A DNA stretch of 64,000 nt from Acidimangrovimonas sediminis (GTDB lineage Bacteria > Pseudomonadota > Alphaproteobacteria > Rhodobacterales > Rhodobacteraceae): NCBI RefSeq assembly GCF_002871005.1, contig NZ_PHSN01000012.1:1-64000 (forward strand). Direction: 5' to 3'. The notes beneath the pieces are model-generated. The model ran no database searches. It worked only from the letters and a program-made list of their open reading frames with translations, and was not told the origin of the DNA. Numbering within the stretch: the first letter of the stretch is position 1; the number at the start of each line of letters is the position of its first letter. Position numbers and translations under genes: made by a program. This document shows, in pieces, positions 44,181 through 54,780 of the stretch.

Positions 44181-45028
44181 TGTGCCACCTCCCGCGCCTG
44201 GCCCATGCCCTGGACCCGGCCCAGCCCCGCGACCAGCACGCCCGAGATCACCAGCAACACCACCGCGATCGCCGAGGCGAGCGGCCAGTCCAGCGTCTGC
44301 CGGGTGTAGAAGTCGATCAGGTTGGCAACCATCATGTCCTTGCGACCGCCCAGCAGGGCCGGTGTGATATACATGCCGATCGACAGGGTGATGTTGATCA
44401 GCACCCCCGCGATCACCCCCGGCATCGCAAGCGGCAGGGTGATCCGGCGGAAGATCGTGAAGCGCGAGGCCCCCATCACCTCGGCCGCGCGGCCGAGATT
44501 GGCATCCTGCGCCAGAAGGCTGCTCAGGATCGACAGGATCATGAAGGGCAGAAGGTAGTTGATCATACCGATGATCGCCCCGACGCGGTTGAAGACCATG
44601 GGCACATGCACCGCGGTGCCGAACAGCCATCCGAGAAAGCTGTTGATCACCCCGTCGTAGCCAAGCAGCACGGTCAGCGCGAAGCTTTTCACGAGGATGC
44701 TGGTCCAGAACGGAAGCATCACCATGATCAGGTAGGGCACCCGCGCCCGCGGTGTCTTGCGTGACAGGTGCAACGCCACCGGAAAGCCGATCAGAAGGCT
44801 GACCAGGGTCGCGGTGAAGCTGATGACAAAGGTGGTTTTCAGAACCTTGAAGAAAAGCGTGCTTGTCGTCAGGTCCGCGTAGGCCCGCAGGGTGAAGCCG
44901 CTGTCATTCACGCTCTGCCACAGGGTCTTTCCCAGCGGGTAGAGGAAGAAGATGGCCAGGAGAATGGTCATGGGGGCCAGTAAAACAAGGCCCGACAGAC
45001 GGTTCAGATAGGGTGTTTCGGCGGTCAT
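44177..45028 (-). CDS. PotB-type ABC transporter permease
   Basis: A 283-residue permease. It opens with LVLLAPMTILLAIFFLYPL and carries the loop AAEVMGASRFTIFRRITLPLAMPG. The ATG at 45028 has a GAGGACGG box and is preferred to a start ten codons upstream. It is the first gene of the minus-strand run potB-potC-potA-potD-oxidase-regulator. Its promoter should lie in the 128 bp below the XRE-cupin gene, which also contain a 22-bp inverted repeat. Confidence 0.92.
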   Translation of the reverse strand: MTAETPYLNRLSGLVLLAPMTILLAIFFLYPLGKTLWQSVNDSGFTLRAYADLTTSTLFFKVLKTTFVISFTATLVSLLIGFPVALHLSRKTPRARVPYLIMVMLPFWTSILVKSFALTVLLGYDGVINSFLGWLFGTAVHVPMVFNRVGAIIGMINYLLPFMILSILSSLLAQDANLGRAAEVMGASRFTIFRRITLPLAMPGVIAGVLINITLSIGMYITPALLGGRKDMMVANLIDFYTRQTLDWPLASAIAVVLLVISGVLVAGLGRVQGMGQAREVAQ

Positions 45029-45136
45029 CCGTCCTCGCTCTTTCCCTCCGGGCGGCAACGTCGGTCCGGGAACGGACCGGGTCGCATGCCGGTATCATGA
45101 GCAGGAGCCTTGCACCTTTGGCAGAGTCTCGCAAGC

Positions 45137-45158
45137 AGGATTCTGAAAAATGAATCCT
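45137..45158. promoter_or_regulatory. Inverted repeat upstream of potB, candidate operator
   Basis: AGGATTC (45137-45143) and GAATCCT (45152-45158) form perfect 7-bp arms around TGAAAAAT. The repeat touches the stop codon of the XRE-cupin gene and lies about 110 bp before potB. No T-run follows on the minus strand. The 10-mer TTTCAGAATC inside it recurs at 45856-45865 upstream of the divergent DapA-family gene. An operator for the XRE-cupin protein is the likeliest use. Confidence 0.4.
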
Positions 45159-45762
45159 AGATCGCCGCGTTCACCCAGAAGACGACGCATTGCGTCGCCC
45201 CGATATTCGAGAATTTGTGCGGCAGATGACTGGGGAAGGAAAAGCAGTCCCCTTCGCGCAGAACGCGCGATTCGCCCTCGATCGTCAGCTCCAGAACGCC
45301 CGCAACCACGAGGCCGATCTCCTCTCCGTCGTGGCTATAGGGATCCTCACCCGAACCACTGCCGGGCTCGATGATCAGGTAGAACCCTTTCAGGCGCTCG
45401 CTCGCCTTCGGGGAAATCAGGTCCTTGCGCAGCCCCTCGGTCCGAACAAAGGGTTCGCGCTGGTCGACTGTCACAACATAAGGGTCTGATTTTTCATCAT
45501 CATTATCGGGGTCAAGTAGCCAAGCGGCAGATACCCCAAGCGCCTCGCACAGGGTGAACAGCGTGCGTACCGTGGGCGAGACGAGGTCGCGCTCGATCTG
45601 CGACAGCGTCCCGATGGAAATCCCCGACCGCTGCGACAGCTCTGCCAGGGTCATCTTCTTCGCCTGGCGCAATTCGCGGAACCGTCCGCCAAGATGCGGC
45701 GCATCCCCACCTTGCGGCAGCCGGCCCTTGCGTGGCTTCAAGCTCAAGTCGTCCATGGTCAT
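45157..45762 (-). CDS. XRE-family regulator with C-terminal cupin domain (PuuR-like)
   Basis: A 201-residue regulator. It has an N-terminal helix-turn-helix (MTLAELSQRSGISIGTLSQIE, residues about 36-56) and a C-terminal cupin (GSGEDPYSHDGEEIGLVVAGVLEL and HLPHKFSNIG). PuuR and its relatives repress polyamine or amino-acid catabolic operons and respond to the substrate through the cupin. It lies between the pot transporter operon and the divergent lyase/oxidase pair and is well placed to control both. The ribosome-binding site before ATG 45762 is weak; a second ATG two codons on is possible. Confidence 0.92.
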   Translation of the reverse strand: MTMDDLSLKPRKGRLPQGGDAPHLGGRFRELRQAKKMTLAELSQRSGISIGTLSQIERDLVSPTVRTLFTLCEALGVSAAWLLDPDNDDEKSDPYVVTVDQREPFVRTEGLRKDLISPKASERLKGFYLIIEPGSGSGEDPYSHDGEEIGLVVAGVLELTIEGESRVLREGDCFSFPSHLPHKFSNIGATQCVVFWVNAAI

Positions 45763-45990
45763 CCGATCGCGCGAAGGAGGTCCCGCCGGCTGAATGCAAC
45801 CCTAGGGCACTAGATGTCTCAAGTCTACATAACCATGCCGCGCCGAACAACCAAATTTCAGAATCACAAAATCACCCCTTGCCAAGTCCGTGCTCGGTGC
45901 CGATGCTGCCCCCGAAAGGCGTGCGGGGCCGGCCCCATCGTCGCGCCACCCAGAGATCCGCCCACCGACAGGGACCCGAGGAGACTGCGC

Positions 45991-46926
45991 ATGACGACAC
46001 CGACGCTCAGGGGCCTGATGCCCGCCTGCCCCACCGCCCTGACCCCGGAAGGCGCCGCCGATCCCGCAGGGATGAAGGCGCTTGTGCGCTACATGCTCGA
46101 CGGCGGTGCAAGCGGCCTCGTCCCGCTGGGCGGCACGGGGGAATACACCGCGCTGTCGCCCGCGACCCGCAAGGCCACCGTCGCGGCCTGCGTCGAGGCG
46201 GCGGCGGGCGCGCCGGTCTTTGCCGGAGTTCTGGCCCCGGGCCTGGGCGACGCGCTGCCCGCGGCGCGCGACTTCGCCGAGGCGGGCGCCGACGGGCTGA
46301 TGCTGATGGTGCCCTATTACGCCCGCAATACCCAGGAGGGCGTGATCGACTATTTCCGCGCGGTGCGCGATGCGGTCGACCTGCCGATCATGCTCTACGA
46401 CAATCCGGCGCGGTCGCATTATGTGCTCGACCCCGACACCATCGCCACGCTGGCCGAGGATGCGACGATCATCGCCATGAAAGCCTCGAACACCGATCTT
46501 TATCATTTCGACCAGGTGATGCGCCGGGTCGGCCCCGGGTTCGCACCGCTCAGCGGGCAGGACACCCTCTTTGCTCAACAGGTTGCGATGGGGGCGGTGG
46601 GCGGCGTGCTGACCTCGGCCGTCGTCGTCCCGGGGATCTGGGCGCAGGTGCAGACGCTGGCGGAGACCGGCCGGATGGACGACGCGCTGAGCCTTCAGCG
46701 CAGCCTGATCCCGCTGATGGACGCCCTCTTCGCCGAGGAGAACCCCGCCCCGCTGCGCCATGCGCTCGACCGTATCGGCCTGCCGACGGGTCTGTCGCAA
46801 CTGCCGCTTCGCCCGCTGAGTGCGGGGGCGGCCGCGCGCATCGACCGGGTGCTCGACGATCTGCGCAGTGCGGGGGCGACGCTGCCCGCGGCCGGCGCCG
46901 ACACGCTCACCGGGGCCAGCGCCTGA
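45991..46926 (+). CDS. DapA-family lyase/synthase (dihydrodipicolinate synthase superfamily)
   Basis: A 311-residue TIM-barrel class I aldolase of the DapA/NAL family. It has GGTGEYTALS near residue 47, the tyrosine in MLYDNPAR near residue 135 and the Schiff-base lysine in IIAMKASNTD near residue 163. The ATG at 45991 has GAGGAGA upstream. It directly abuts the FAD oxidoreductase gene, so the two act together. Family members split or condense pyruvate with aldehydes, or dehydrate/deaminate sugar and proline derivatives; the substrate here is unknown. Confidence 0.9.
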   Translation: MTTPTLRGLMPACPTALTPEGAADPAGMKALVRYMLDGGASGLVPLGGTGEYTALSPATRKATVAACVEAAAGAPVFAGVLAPGLGDALPAARDFAEAGADGLMLMVPYYARNTQEGVIDYFRAVRDAVDLPIMLYDNPARSHYVLDPDTIATLAEDATIIAMKASNTDLYHFDQVMRRVGPGFAPLSGQDTLFAQQVAMGAVGGVLTSAVVVPGIWAQVQTLAETGRMDDALSLQRSLIPLMDALFAEENPAPLRHALDRIGLPTGLSQLPLRPLSAGAAARIDRVLDDLRSAGATLPAAGADTLTGASA

Positions 46927-48210
<1,284 letters not shown>

Positions 48211-48300
48211 GGCCACCCGGAATGATGTTTCGATCATAGATCCAACTTATTATCAAAACATCATACCGCGACTTTATGATCTTTTACACATATTGACGGG

Positions 48301-48320
48301 ATATGATCCGAGGATCATAT
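48301..48320. promoter_or_regulatory. HipB-type palindromic operator
   Basis: ATATGATCCGAGGATCATAT is a palindrome with 9-bp arms and a 2-bp centre, 22 bp before hipB. The 11-mer CATATTGACGG occurs at 48289-48299 and again at 48316-48326, 27 bp apart, so the operator is embedded in a short direct repeat that also carries TTGAC -35-like boxes. Autorepression by HipB is the expected role. Confidence 0.75.
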
Positions 48321-48342
48321 TGACGGCGAAAGGACCAGACGC

Positions 48343-48594
48343 ATGGACCGCATCGCCCGCACCACCACCGACATCGGCAACATCCTGCGCGCCGCGCGCC
48401 GGGCCGGGGGCCTGACGCAGGCCGAGCTGGCCGACCGTGCCGGCCTCTGGCAGCGCACCGTGTCGACCATCGAAACCGGCGCCAGCGGGGCGCGGCTCGA
48501 CACGCTCTTCGATCTGCTCGCGGCGCTCGACCTCGAACTCCAGGTCGTTCCGCGCAGCAAGATGAAACCCGGGGATCTTGAGGACATCTTCTGA
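48343..48594 (+). CDS. hipB: HipB-type antitoxin (XRE helix-turn-helix)
   Basis: An 83-residue XRE repressor/antitoxin. The helix-turn-helix covers LTQAELADRAGLWQRTVSTIE (about residues 26-46). It binds the palindromic operator upstream and neutralises HipA. Its stop shares a base with the hipA start (TGATG), the usual coupling of a toxin-antitoxin pair. Confidence 0.9.
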   Translation: MDRIARTTTDIGNILRAARRAGGLTQAELADRAGLWQRTVSTIETGASGARLDTLFDLLAALDLELQVVPRSKMKPGDLEDIF

Positions 48595-49949
48595 TGGGGC
48601 GCAAGCGCAGCTATGCGCCGCTCGACGTCTACATGAATCGCCGCAAGGTGGGGCAGTTCACCCGCACGCCGGACGGAGCGTTTTCCTTCAGCTACGCGCC
48701 GGAATGGCTCGACTGGGAAAACACCCTGCCGGTGTCGCGCGCCCTGCCGCTGGGCCCCGGGCGGCACGCCGGGCCGCGCGTGATCGCGGTGTTCGAGAAC
48801 CTGCTTCCCGACAACGACGATATCCGCCGGCGGGTGGCCGAGCGGGTGGGCGCCGACGGTCTCGATGCCTACAGCCTTCTGTCCCGGATCGGGCGCGACT
48901 GCGCCGGGGCGCTGCAGTTCCTGCCCGAAGGGGAAGTGCCCGCCGCAGGTGACGCGCTGACCGGCGAGCCGCTGGACGATACCGCGATCGCCGCGCTTCT
49001 GAACGACCTGGGCGCCGCCCCGCTGGGCATCCGGCGCGAGCGGGATTTCCGCATCTCGGTCGCCGGCGCGCAGGAAAAGACCGCACTGCTGTTGCACGAG
49101 GGGCGGTGGCTTGCCCCGACCGGCACGACGCCCACGACCCATATCCTGAAGCCCGCGATCGGCACGCTTCCGAACGGGATGGACCTGACCGACAGCATCG
49201 AGAACGAACATTTCTGCCTGCGCCTGATGGCCGGGTTCGGCCTTGCCACCGCCGACACCCGGATCGCCGATTTTGCCGGAACCCGCGCGCTGGTGGTCGA
49301 GCGGTTCGACCGGCTGCGCGCTCGGGACGGGCGGCTGATCCGGCTGCCGCAGGAAGATTGCTGTCAGGCCCTGTCGGTGCCCCCGACCCGCAAGTACCAG
49401 AACGAGGGCGGCCCCGGGATCGCCGAGATCTGCGACCTGCTGCGCGGCAGCGACACCCCGCTGCGCGACCGGGCGGCCTTCTTCAAGGCCAACGTGCTGT
49501 TCTGGCTGATCGGCGCGACCGACGGGCACGCCAAGAACTTCAGCATCGCGCTGATGCCGGGCGGGCGCTTTACCCTCACCCCGCTTTACGACGTGCTCTC
49601 GGTGCAGCCGACGCTCGAGGCGGGGCAGCTGCAATCCAAGGAAATGCGGCTGGCCATGCGGGTGGGCCGCAACCGCCATTACCGTGTGGACGAGATCCAC
49701 GGCCGCCATTTCGCCGAGACCGGGGCGGAGGCCGGGTTTTCCCCCGGCCAGATCGCGGAGATCTTCGACGAGATCGCGGCGGCGGCCGAGGCCGCCTTTG
49801 CCACCGCGCTGGCCGAGATGCCCGCGGGCAGGGGCGAGGCCGTCGCCAGCTCGATCCGGCGCGGCTTCGACCGGCGGCTGGCGCGGCTGGAGGTGGGGGT
49901 GCCGCCCGCCGCGGCGCCACGTGCGCCGGGGAGACGGCCGAGGCGCTGA
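48594..49949 (+). CDS. hipA: HipA-type serine/threonine kinase toxin
   Basis: A 451-residue HipA kinase. The protein has the N-terminal HipA subdomain (VFENLLPDNDDIRRR), the activation-loop serine in RISVAGAQEKTALL (Ser-155), and the catalytic GATDGHAKNFS with the aspartate near residue 310. HipA stops translation by phosphorylating glutamyl-tRNA synthetase in E. coli. The tail after residue 430 is basic and proline/arginine-rich and probably unstructured. No sign of truncation, so the pair is likely functional. Confidence 0.92.
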   Translation: MGRKRSYAPLDVYMNRRKVGQFTRTPDGAFSFSYAPEWLDWENTLPVSRALPLGPGRHAGPRVIAVFENLLPDNDDIRRRVAERVGADGLDAYSLLSRIGRDCAGALQFLPEGEVPAAGDALTGEPLDDTAIAALLNDLGAAPLGIRRERDFRISVAGAQEKTALLLHEGRWLAPTGTTPTTHILKPAIGTLPNGMDLTDSIENEHFCLRLMAGFGLATADTRIADFAGTRALVVERFDRLRARDGRLIRLPQEDCCQALSVPPTRKYQNEGGPGIAEICDLLRGSDTPLRDRAAFFKANVLFWLIGATDGHAKNFSIALMPGGRFTLTPLYDVLSVQPTLEAGQLQSKEMRLAMRVGRNRHYRVDEIHGRHFAETGAEAGFSPGQIAEIFDEIAAAAEAAFATALAEMPAGRGEAVASSIRRGFDRRLARLEVGVPPAAAPRAPGRRPRR

Positions 49950-50245
49950 ACCGCGCCGTCGCGAAACGAAAGACCGGGCTGAGGGCCGGCGACGCCGCGG
50001 GGGCGGTTCGATCGCCGATCTGATCTCTTGCAAATCGAATTTTACATATGTAACTTTTCCCGGCAGTCGGCCGCGATCCGCACGTTGCTGCGCTGGCCTG
50101 CCAGGTCTTTGCGACCGGCGGCCGCGGGGTAAGGAGGGACCCGGGCATCGCACCGGCTCGTGACGCTGCCACCGGCGGCCCGGCGAAGCGTCCGGACCGC
50201 CTTGGACAAGACCGGCTGACATGCCGGCCCAAGGGAGGATCATTG
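49950..50245 (+). promoter_or_regulatory. Promoter-operator P1 of the sugar ABC transporter operon
   Basis: Within this 296-bp gap TTGCAA (50028-50033), a 17-nt spacer and TAACTT (50051-50056) form a promoter, and the perfect 12-bp palindrome TTACATATGTAA (50042-50053) overlaps the -10. The same layout occurs on the other strand at 57348-57376. A leader of about 180 nt follows before the binding-protein gene and ends in AAGGGAGGATC. Nothing else recognisable is present. Confidence 0.7.
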
Positions 50246-51676
50246 ATGAAACCGGAGTTCACGCGCGCGGCGCCCCACGCCACGCCGCCAGATGCCACGA
50301 CACGCGCCACCTCGCAGGGGGGCCGCGCCATCACGCGCATGCTCGGCGCCGCAGCCTTCGTCGCGGCGGCCGCCGTCGGAGGCCAGGCCGGCGCCTGGAG
50401 CCTCAAGGAGGCCGCGGCGCCTTACAAGGGCACCACCATCAGCATCGTCGGCCTCGAACGCCCGAGCTATGAGGCCGCCAAGAAGCTGACCCCGGAATTC
50501 GAGAAGGAAACCGGCATCAAGGTGAAGTGGACCAGCTTCCCCTACGAGAACACGCTGAAGGAAGAGACGCTGAACTTCGTCGCCAACAGCGAACAGTTCG
50601 ACGTGATCCTGTCCGACGTGGTCTGGCCGGTGAACTTCGCCGGGGCGAAGTGGACCGTGCCCCTCGACCGGTTCATGAAGGATCCCAAGCTTGCCGACCC
50701 GGCCCTCGACATGAAGGATTTCTTCCCGGTCTGGCTGGCCAGCTTCACCGTCGACGGAAAGCTTTACGGCCTGCCCTTCGATTCCTACGCCGGCCTGCTC
50801 TACTACAACAAGTCGATGCTCAAGGCGGCCGGTATCGACAAGCCCCCGGCAACCTGGGACGCGCTGCGCGAAGACGCCAAGAAGCTGACCGACAAGGACA
50901 AGGGCGTCTACGGCTACGCGCTGCAATCGGCCCGGGGCGAGACCCAGACCGCCGACGCCTTCGCGCGGTTCCTGTGGCCCTGGGGCGGCAGCTTCCTGAA
51001 CATCGCCGACAAGAAGGTCACGGTGAACGACGCGGGCGCCGTGAAGGGAATGGAATTCCGCCAGAGCCTGCTGCCCTACATGCCCTCGGGCATCGTCGCC
51101 GACGACCACAGCCAGGTGGTCGAGCTTCTGAACCAGAAGAAGGCCGCGATGATCACCGAGTGGTCGGCCTTCTACCCCACGCTGAGTACCGGCCCGCTGG
51201 GCGACGACCTGGGCATCGCACCCGAGCCGGTGGGGCCGGACCGCGGGGCCTCGGCCTTTGGCGGCTTCGCCTACATGATCAGCTCCCAGGTCTCGCAGAA
51301 GAAGCAGGACGCGGGCTGGCTGTTCGTGCAGTGGCTGACCTCCAAGGAAATGGCCAAGCCGCTGATCGAGAACGGCGCTGTGGTCGCACGGATGAGCGCC
51401 GACAAGGACCCGGCGCTTCAGGCCAAGTACCCCAACCTCAAGCCCATGGTCGAGACCTGGGAGAAGGCCACGATCCCCGATTGGCGCCCGCAGCTGCAAT
51501 GCTATCCGCGGTTCTCGGACATCGTCTCGAACTGGGGCTCGGAGATCGAGCTGGGCCAGGTCAAGATCAAGGAAGGCCTCGACAAGATGGCCGGCGAGCT
51601 GACCAGCTACATGAACTCGTCGAACTGCTGGGCGAATGCCAACACGCCGCAGAAGTTCATCGAGATGTACAAGTAG
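50246..51676 (+). CDS. Sugar ABC transporter substrate-binding protein
   Basis: A 476-residue type II binding protein of the MalE/UgpB family. A long basic N-region (about 35 residues) precedes the hydrophobic core MLGAAAFVAAAAVGG and a cleavage site near AGA; the mature part has the family's FEKETGIKVKW and GLPFDSYAGLLYYNKSML. The ATG at 50246 follows AAGGGAGGATC, which fixes the start. It is the first gene of the transporter operon under P1. The ligand is unknown; co-regulation suggests a ketose, polyol or related sugar used by the isomerase/kinase genes. Confidence 0.9.
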   Translation: MKPEFTRAAPHATPPDATTRATSQGGRAITRMLGAAAFVAAAAVGGQAGAWSLKEAAAPYKGTTISIVGLERPSYEAAKKLTPEFEKETGIKVKWTSFPYENTLKEETLNFVANSEQFDVILSDVVWPVNFAGAKWTVPLDRFMKDPKLADPALDMKDFFPVWLASFTVDGKLYGLPFDSYAGLLYYNKSMLKAAGIDKPPATWDALREDAKKLTDKDKGVYGYALQSARGETQTADAFARFLWPWGGSFLNIADKKVTVNDAGAVKGMEFRQSLLPYMPSGIVADDHSQVVELLNQKKAAMITEWSAFYPTLSTGPLGDDLGIAPEPVGPDRGASAFGGFAYMISSQVSQKKQDAGWLFVQWLTSKEMAKPLIENGAVVARMSADKDPALQAKYPNLKPMVETWEKATIPDWRPQLQCYPRFSDIVSNWGSEIELGQVKIKEGLDKMAGELTSYMNSSNCWANANTPQKFIEMYK

Positions 51677-51806
51677 GGGCACTTTCGTGATCCCCGGGGC
51701 CGCGGTGCACGCGGCCCCCTCCCTGCCCCGCCCCCCCTGCCCTCTCGGGCCCGGCGCGCCATCGCAACGCCGCGTCAGCCCTCCACCGTGACCCGCGAGA
51801 CCCGAC

Positions 51807-52724
51807 ATGAGCGATCCGGACAAGCTGCCCCTCCTGCCGCCCGCGCGGAGAAGCTTTCTCGAGAAGGCGGCGCCGTGGCTGTTCATCGCGCCGTCGCTGC
51901 TTCTGCTGCTGGCGATCGGCCTCTACCCGATGATCTACACGGTCTACAATTCGCTGCAGAACTTCGTCATGGGGATGGGGCCGCCGGTGTTCAACGGCGG
52001 CACGAACTACATCACCGCGATCACCTCGCAGAACTTCCAGAACTCGGTCCTGCGCACACTGGTGCTGCTGGTGATCACCCTGCCGGTCGAGCTGGTGCTG
52101 GGCATGATGATCGCGCTGGCGCTGGACAGCCAGCATTCGCCGTTCCTGCGCCGGCTGCTGCAGATCTGCCTGGTGATCCCGATCGCCATCACCCCTGCGG
52201 TGATCGGCCTGCTGACCCAGCTGATGTTCAACGAACAGCTCGGCGTCATCAACTACCTGCTCGGCCGGATCGGGATCTCGCCCGTCGACTGGCTGGGCAG
52301 TCCGACCAGCGCCTTCGCCACGGTGGTCTGCGTGCAGATCTGGGAATGGACACCCTTCGTGGCCCTGGTGCTGTCGGCCGCGCTGTCGACCGTGCCGCCC
52401 GAGGTCGACGAGGCCGCCCTTCTGGAGACCGAACGCTGGTGGCCGCGCTTCTCGGCGATCCGGCTGCCCTTCATGCTGCCCGGGATCACCGCGGCGCTGG
52501 TGTTCCAGACGGCCTTTACCATGAAGGCCTTCGACATGATCTACGCGATCCAGAAGGGCGGGCCCGGTTCGGCCACTGAAGTCGCGATCATCCATATCGA
52601 GCGGCTGGCCTTCCGCGGCTTCGACATCGGCGTCGCCTCGGCCCAGTCGATCCTGATGCTGGTGCTCTCGATCGTGCTGGCACGCACCTATATCCGACTG
52701 TTCTACCGGGAGGTCGACGGATGA
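51807..52724 (+). CDS. Sugar ABC transporter permease (MalF/UgpA type)
   Basis: A 305-residue permease with six membrane segments. It has LFIAPSLLLLLAIGLYPMIYTVYNS early and the ATPase-contact loop DEAALLETERWWPRFSAIRLP. The 130-bp gap after the binding-protein gene is GC-rich with a C-run and may contain a hairpin that lowers permease expression relative to the binding protein. The stop overlaps the next permease start. Confidence 0.93.
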   Translation: MSDPDKLPLLPPARRSFLEKAAPWLFIAPSLLLLLAIGLYPMIYTVYNSLQNFVMGMGPPVFNGGTNYITAITSQNFQNSVLRTLVLLVITLPVELVLGMMIALALDSQHSPFLRRLLQICLVIPIAITPAVIGLLTQLMFNEQLGVINYLLGRIGISPVDWLGSPTSAFATVVCVQIWEWTPFVALVLSAALSTVPPEVDEAALLETERWWPRFSAIRLPFMLPGITAALVFQTAFTMKAFDMIYAIQKGGPGSATEVAIIHIERLAFRGFDIGVASAQSILMLVLSIVLARTYIRLFYREVDG

Positions 52725-53554
52725 GCCCGCAAACTGCCGACGCGATCAAGCGCTTCCTTCACGCGGCGGGAATCGTCGTGGTGCTGGTGATGATCCTTTT
52801 CCCCCTCTACTGGATGGTGGCCGGGTCGCTGAAGACCCAGCCGGAGCTGTTCGCCATCCCGCCGCACTGGACCTGGGCGCCGACGCTTGACGCCTACCGC
52901 GAGGCGATCGCGGATTCCGGTGTCCTGAGGGCGCTTGGCAATTCGCTGATCGTGACGCTGAGCGCGGTCGCGCTGGGGCTGGTGGTGGGTGTACCCGCGG
53001 CCTATGGCATCGCGCGCTACAGCTTCCGCGGGCGGCGCGAGATCTGGTTCTGGTACGTGACCAACTGGATGCTGGTGCCGGTTGTCGTGCTGATCCCCTT
53101 CTACCTGACCGCGGCGCGGCTGCACATGATCAACAACCCGCTGACGCTGATCGCGGTCTACCAGATCTTCATCATCCCGCTGGTGGTCTGGCTGATGGTG
53201 GACCAGTTCCGGTCGGTCCCCGTCGCGCTGGAGGAAGCCGCGCAGTTGGACGGGCTGAACCGGTTCCAGATCTTCCTGCGCATCAGCCTGCCGCTGGTGA
53301 CGCCGGGGCTGGCGGTTTCGGCGGTGCTGTCGGGGATCTTCGCATGGAACGACCTGCTCTACGCCTTCATCCTGACACCGGGCGACGAGGTGCGCACCGC
53401 CCCCACGATCGCGCTGTCCTACCTGGGCGGCTACACGATCCCCTGGCCCAAGGTCATGGCGACCTCGACCCTGGTGACCGCGCCGGTGATCATCGGCGGC
53501 ATCGCCATCCACAAGTATGTTGCCCGCGGCCTGACCATGGGCGCGGTGAAGTAG
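52721..53554 (+). CDS. Sugar ABC transporter permease (MalG/UgpE type)
   Basis: A 277-residue permease. The family start AAGIVVVLVMILFPLYWMVAGSLK and the loop EEAAQLDGLNRFQIFLRISLPLVTPG are clear. It overlaps the first permease gene by 4 bp and is followed after 46 bp by the ATPase gene. Confidence 0.93.
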   Translation: MSPQTADAIKRFLHAAGIVVVLVMILFPLYWMVAGSLKTQPELFAIPPHWTWAPTLDAYREAIADSGVLRALGNSLIVTLSAVALGLVVGVPAAYGIARYSFRGRREIWFWYVTNWMLVPVVVLIPFYLTAARLHMINNPLTLIAVYQIFIIPLVVWLMVDQFRSVPVALEEAAQLDGLNRFQIFLRISLPLVTPGLAVSAVLSGIFAWNDLLYAFILTPGDEVRTAPTIALSYLGGYTIPWPKVMATSTLVTAPVIIGGIAIHKYVARGLTMGAVK

Positions 53555-53600
53555 ATCCGGCCCCGGGGCGCCCGCCCCGGACGCGGAAGGAGGAATTCGC

Positions 53601-54719
53601 TTGGCGGAAATTCGCATCGACCAGATCAGCAAGGCCTACGGCGCGCATACCGTGCTGCACGACATCACCTTCGATGTCGAGGACGGGGAGTTCATCGTCT
53701 TCGTCGGCCCCTCGGGCTGCGGCAAGACCACGCTTCTGCGCACCATCGCGGGGCTGGAGAAATCCAACCTCGGGCGCATCGTGATCGGCGGGAAGGACGT
53801 CACCCACTGGCCGCCCGCGCGACGCGGCGTGGCGATGGTGTTTCAGTCCTACGCGCTCTACCCCCACATGACGGTGGCGCAGAACATCACCTACGGCCTC
53901 AAGGTCAACAAGGTCGACCCGGCCGAGATCGAGGCCCGGCTGAAGGCCGCGGCCACGATGTTGCAGATCACCCAGCTTCTCGACCGCAAGCCGAAGGAGC
54001 TTAGCGGCGGGCAGCGCCAGCGGGTGGCGATCGGCCGTTCGATCGTGCGCCAGCCCGGGGTGTTCCTGTTCGACGAGCCGCTCTCCAACCTCGATGCGGA
54101 GTTGCGGGTGCAGATGCGAGCCGAGCTGGTCGCACTGCACCGGCGGCTGGGGTCGACCATGGTCTACGTGACGCACGACCAGATCGAGGCGATGACCATG
54201 GCCAACCGCATCGTCGTGCTGCGCGACGGGCGGATCGAACAGATCGGCGCCCCGCTCGACCTGTATCACAATCCGCAGAACCGGTTTGTCGCGGGCTTCA
54301 TCGGATCGCCAAAGATGAACTTTCTCAGCGTGACGATCCAGGCGGTGTCGGACGCCGGCGTGATGGTGGAGCTGCCGGGCGGGCCCAAGATCACCGTGCC
54401 CGTCGCGGGGCCGGACCTCGTGCCCGGCGGCAAGGTAGAGCTGGGCATCCGCCCCGAACACCTGCTTCTGGGCCCCGGCGCCGGGGCGGCCGATGCGCAG
54501 ATCTCCGTGACCGCCACGCTGGTGGAACGGCTGGGCGGCGAGACCCTGCTGCACGGCACGACCCGGCATGGCGAGGCGCTGGTCGTGCGCAAGTCGGGGG
54601 AGCTGGCGGCGCATCACGACGAGACGGTTCCGGTCGGCGTCGTGGCCGGGCTGTGCTACCTCTTCGACGCGGATGGCCGCAGTCTTGACCCGCTGCGCCC
54701 GCGCGAGTTCCCGCAATAG
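53601..54719 (+). CDS. Sugar ABC transporter ATPase (MalK/UgpC type)
   Basis: A 372-residue ATPase. It has Walker A GPSGCGKTTLL, signature LSGGQRQRVAIGRS, Walker B VFLFDEPLSNLD and a C-terminal TOBE-type regulatory region (GIRPEHLLLGPG). The start is a TTG at 53601 behind a strong AAGGAGG, so the rare start codon is credible. Stop converges on the SorC gene with 61 bp between. Confidence 0.94.
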   Translation: MAEIRIDQISKAYGAHTVLHDITFDVEDGEFIVFVGPSGCGKTTLLRTIAGLEKSNLGRIVIGGKDVTHWPPARRGVAMVFQSYALYPHMTVAQNITYGLKVNKVDPAEIEARLKAAATMLQITQLLDRKPKELSGGQRQRVAIGRSIVRQPGVFLFDEPLSNLDAELRVQMRAELVALHRRLGSTMVYVTHDQIEAMTMANRIVVLRDGRIEQIGAPLDLYHNPQNRFVAGFIGSPKMNFLSVTIQAVSDAGVMVELPGGPKITVPVAGPDLVPGGKVELGIRPEHLLLGPGAGAADAQISVTATLVERLGGETLLHGTTRHGEALVVRKSGELAAHHDETVPVGVVAGLCYLFDADGRSLDPLRPREFPQ

Positions 54720-54780
54720 GGCGCTTCAGGACGGCTCACCTCTTCCCGCGCCGGATCGCAACGCGCGCGGCAGAGGTCGG

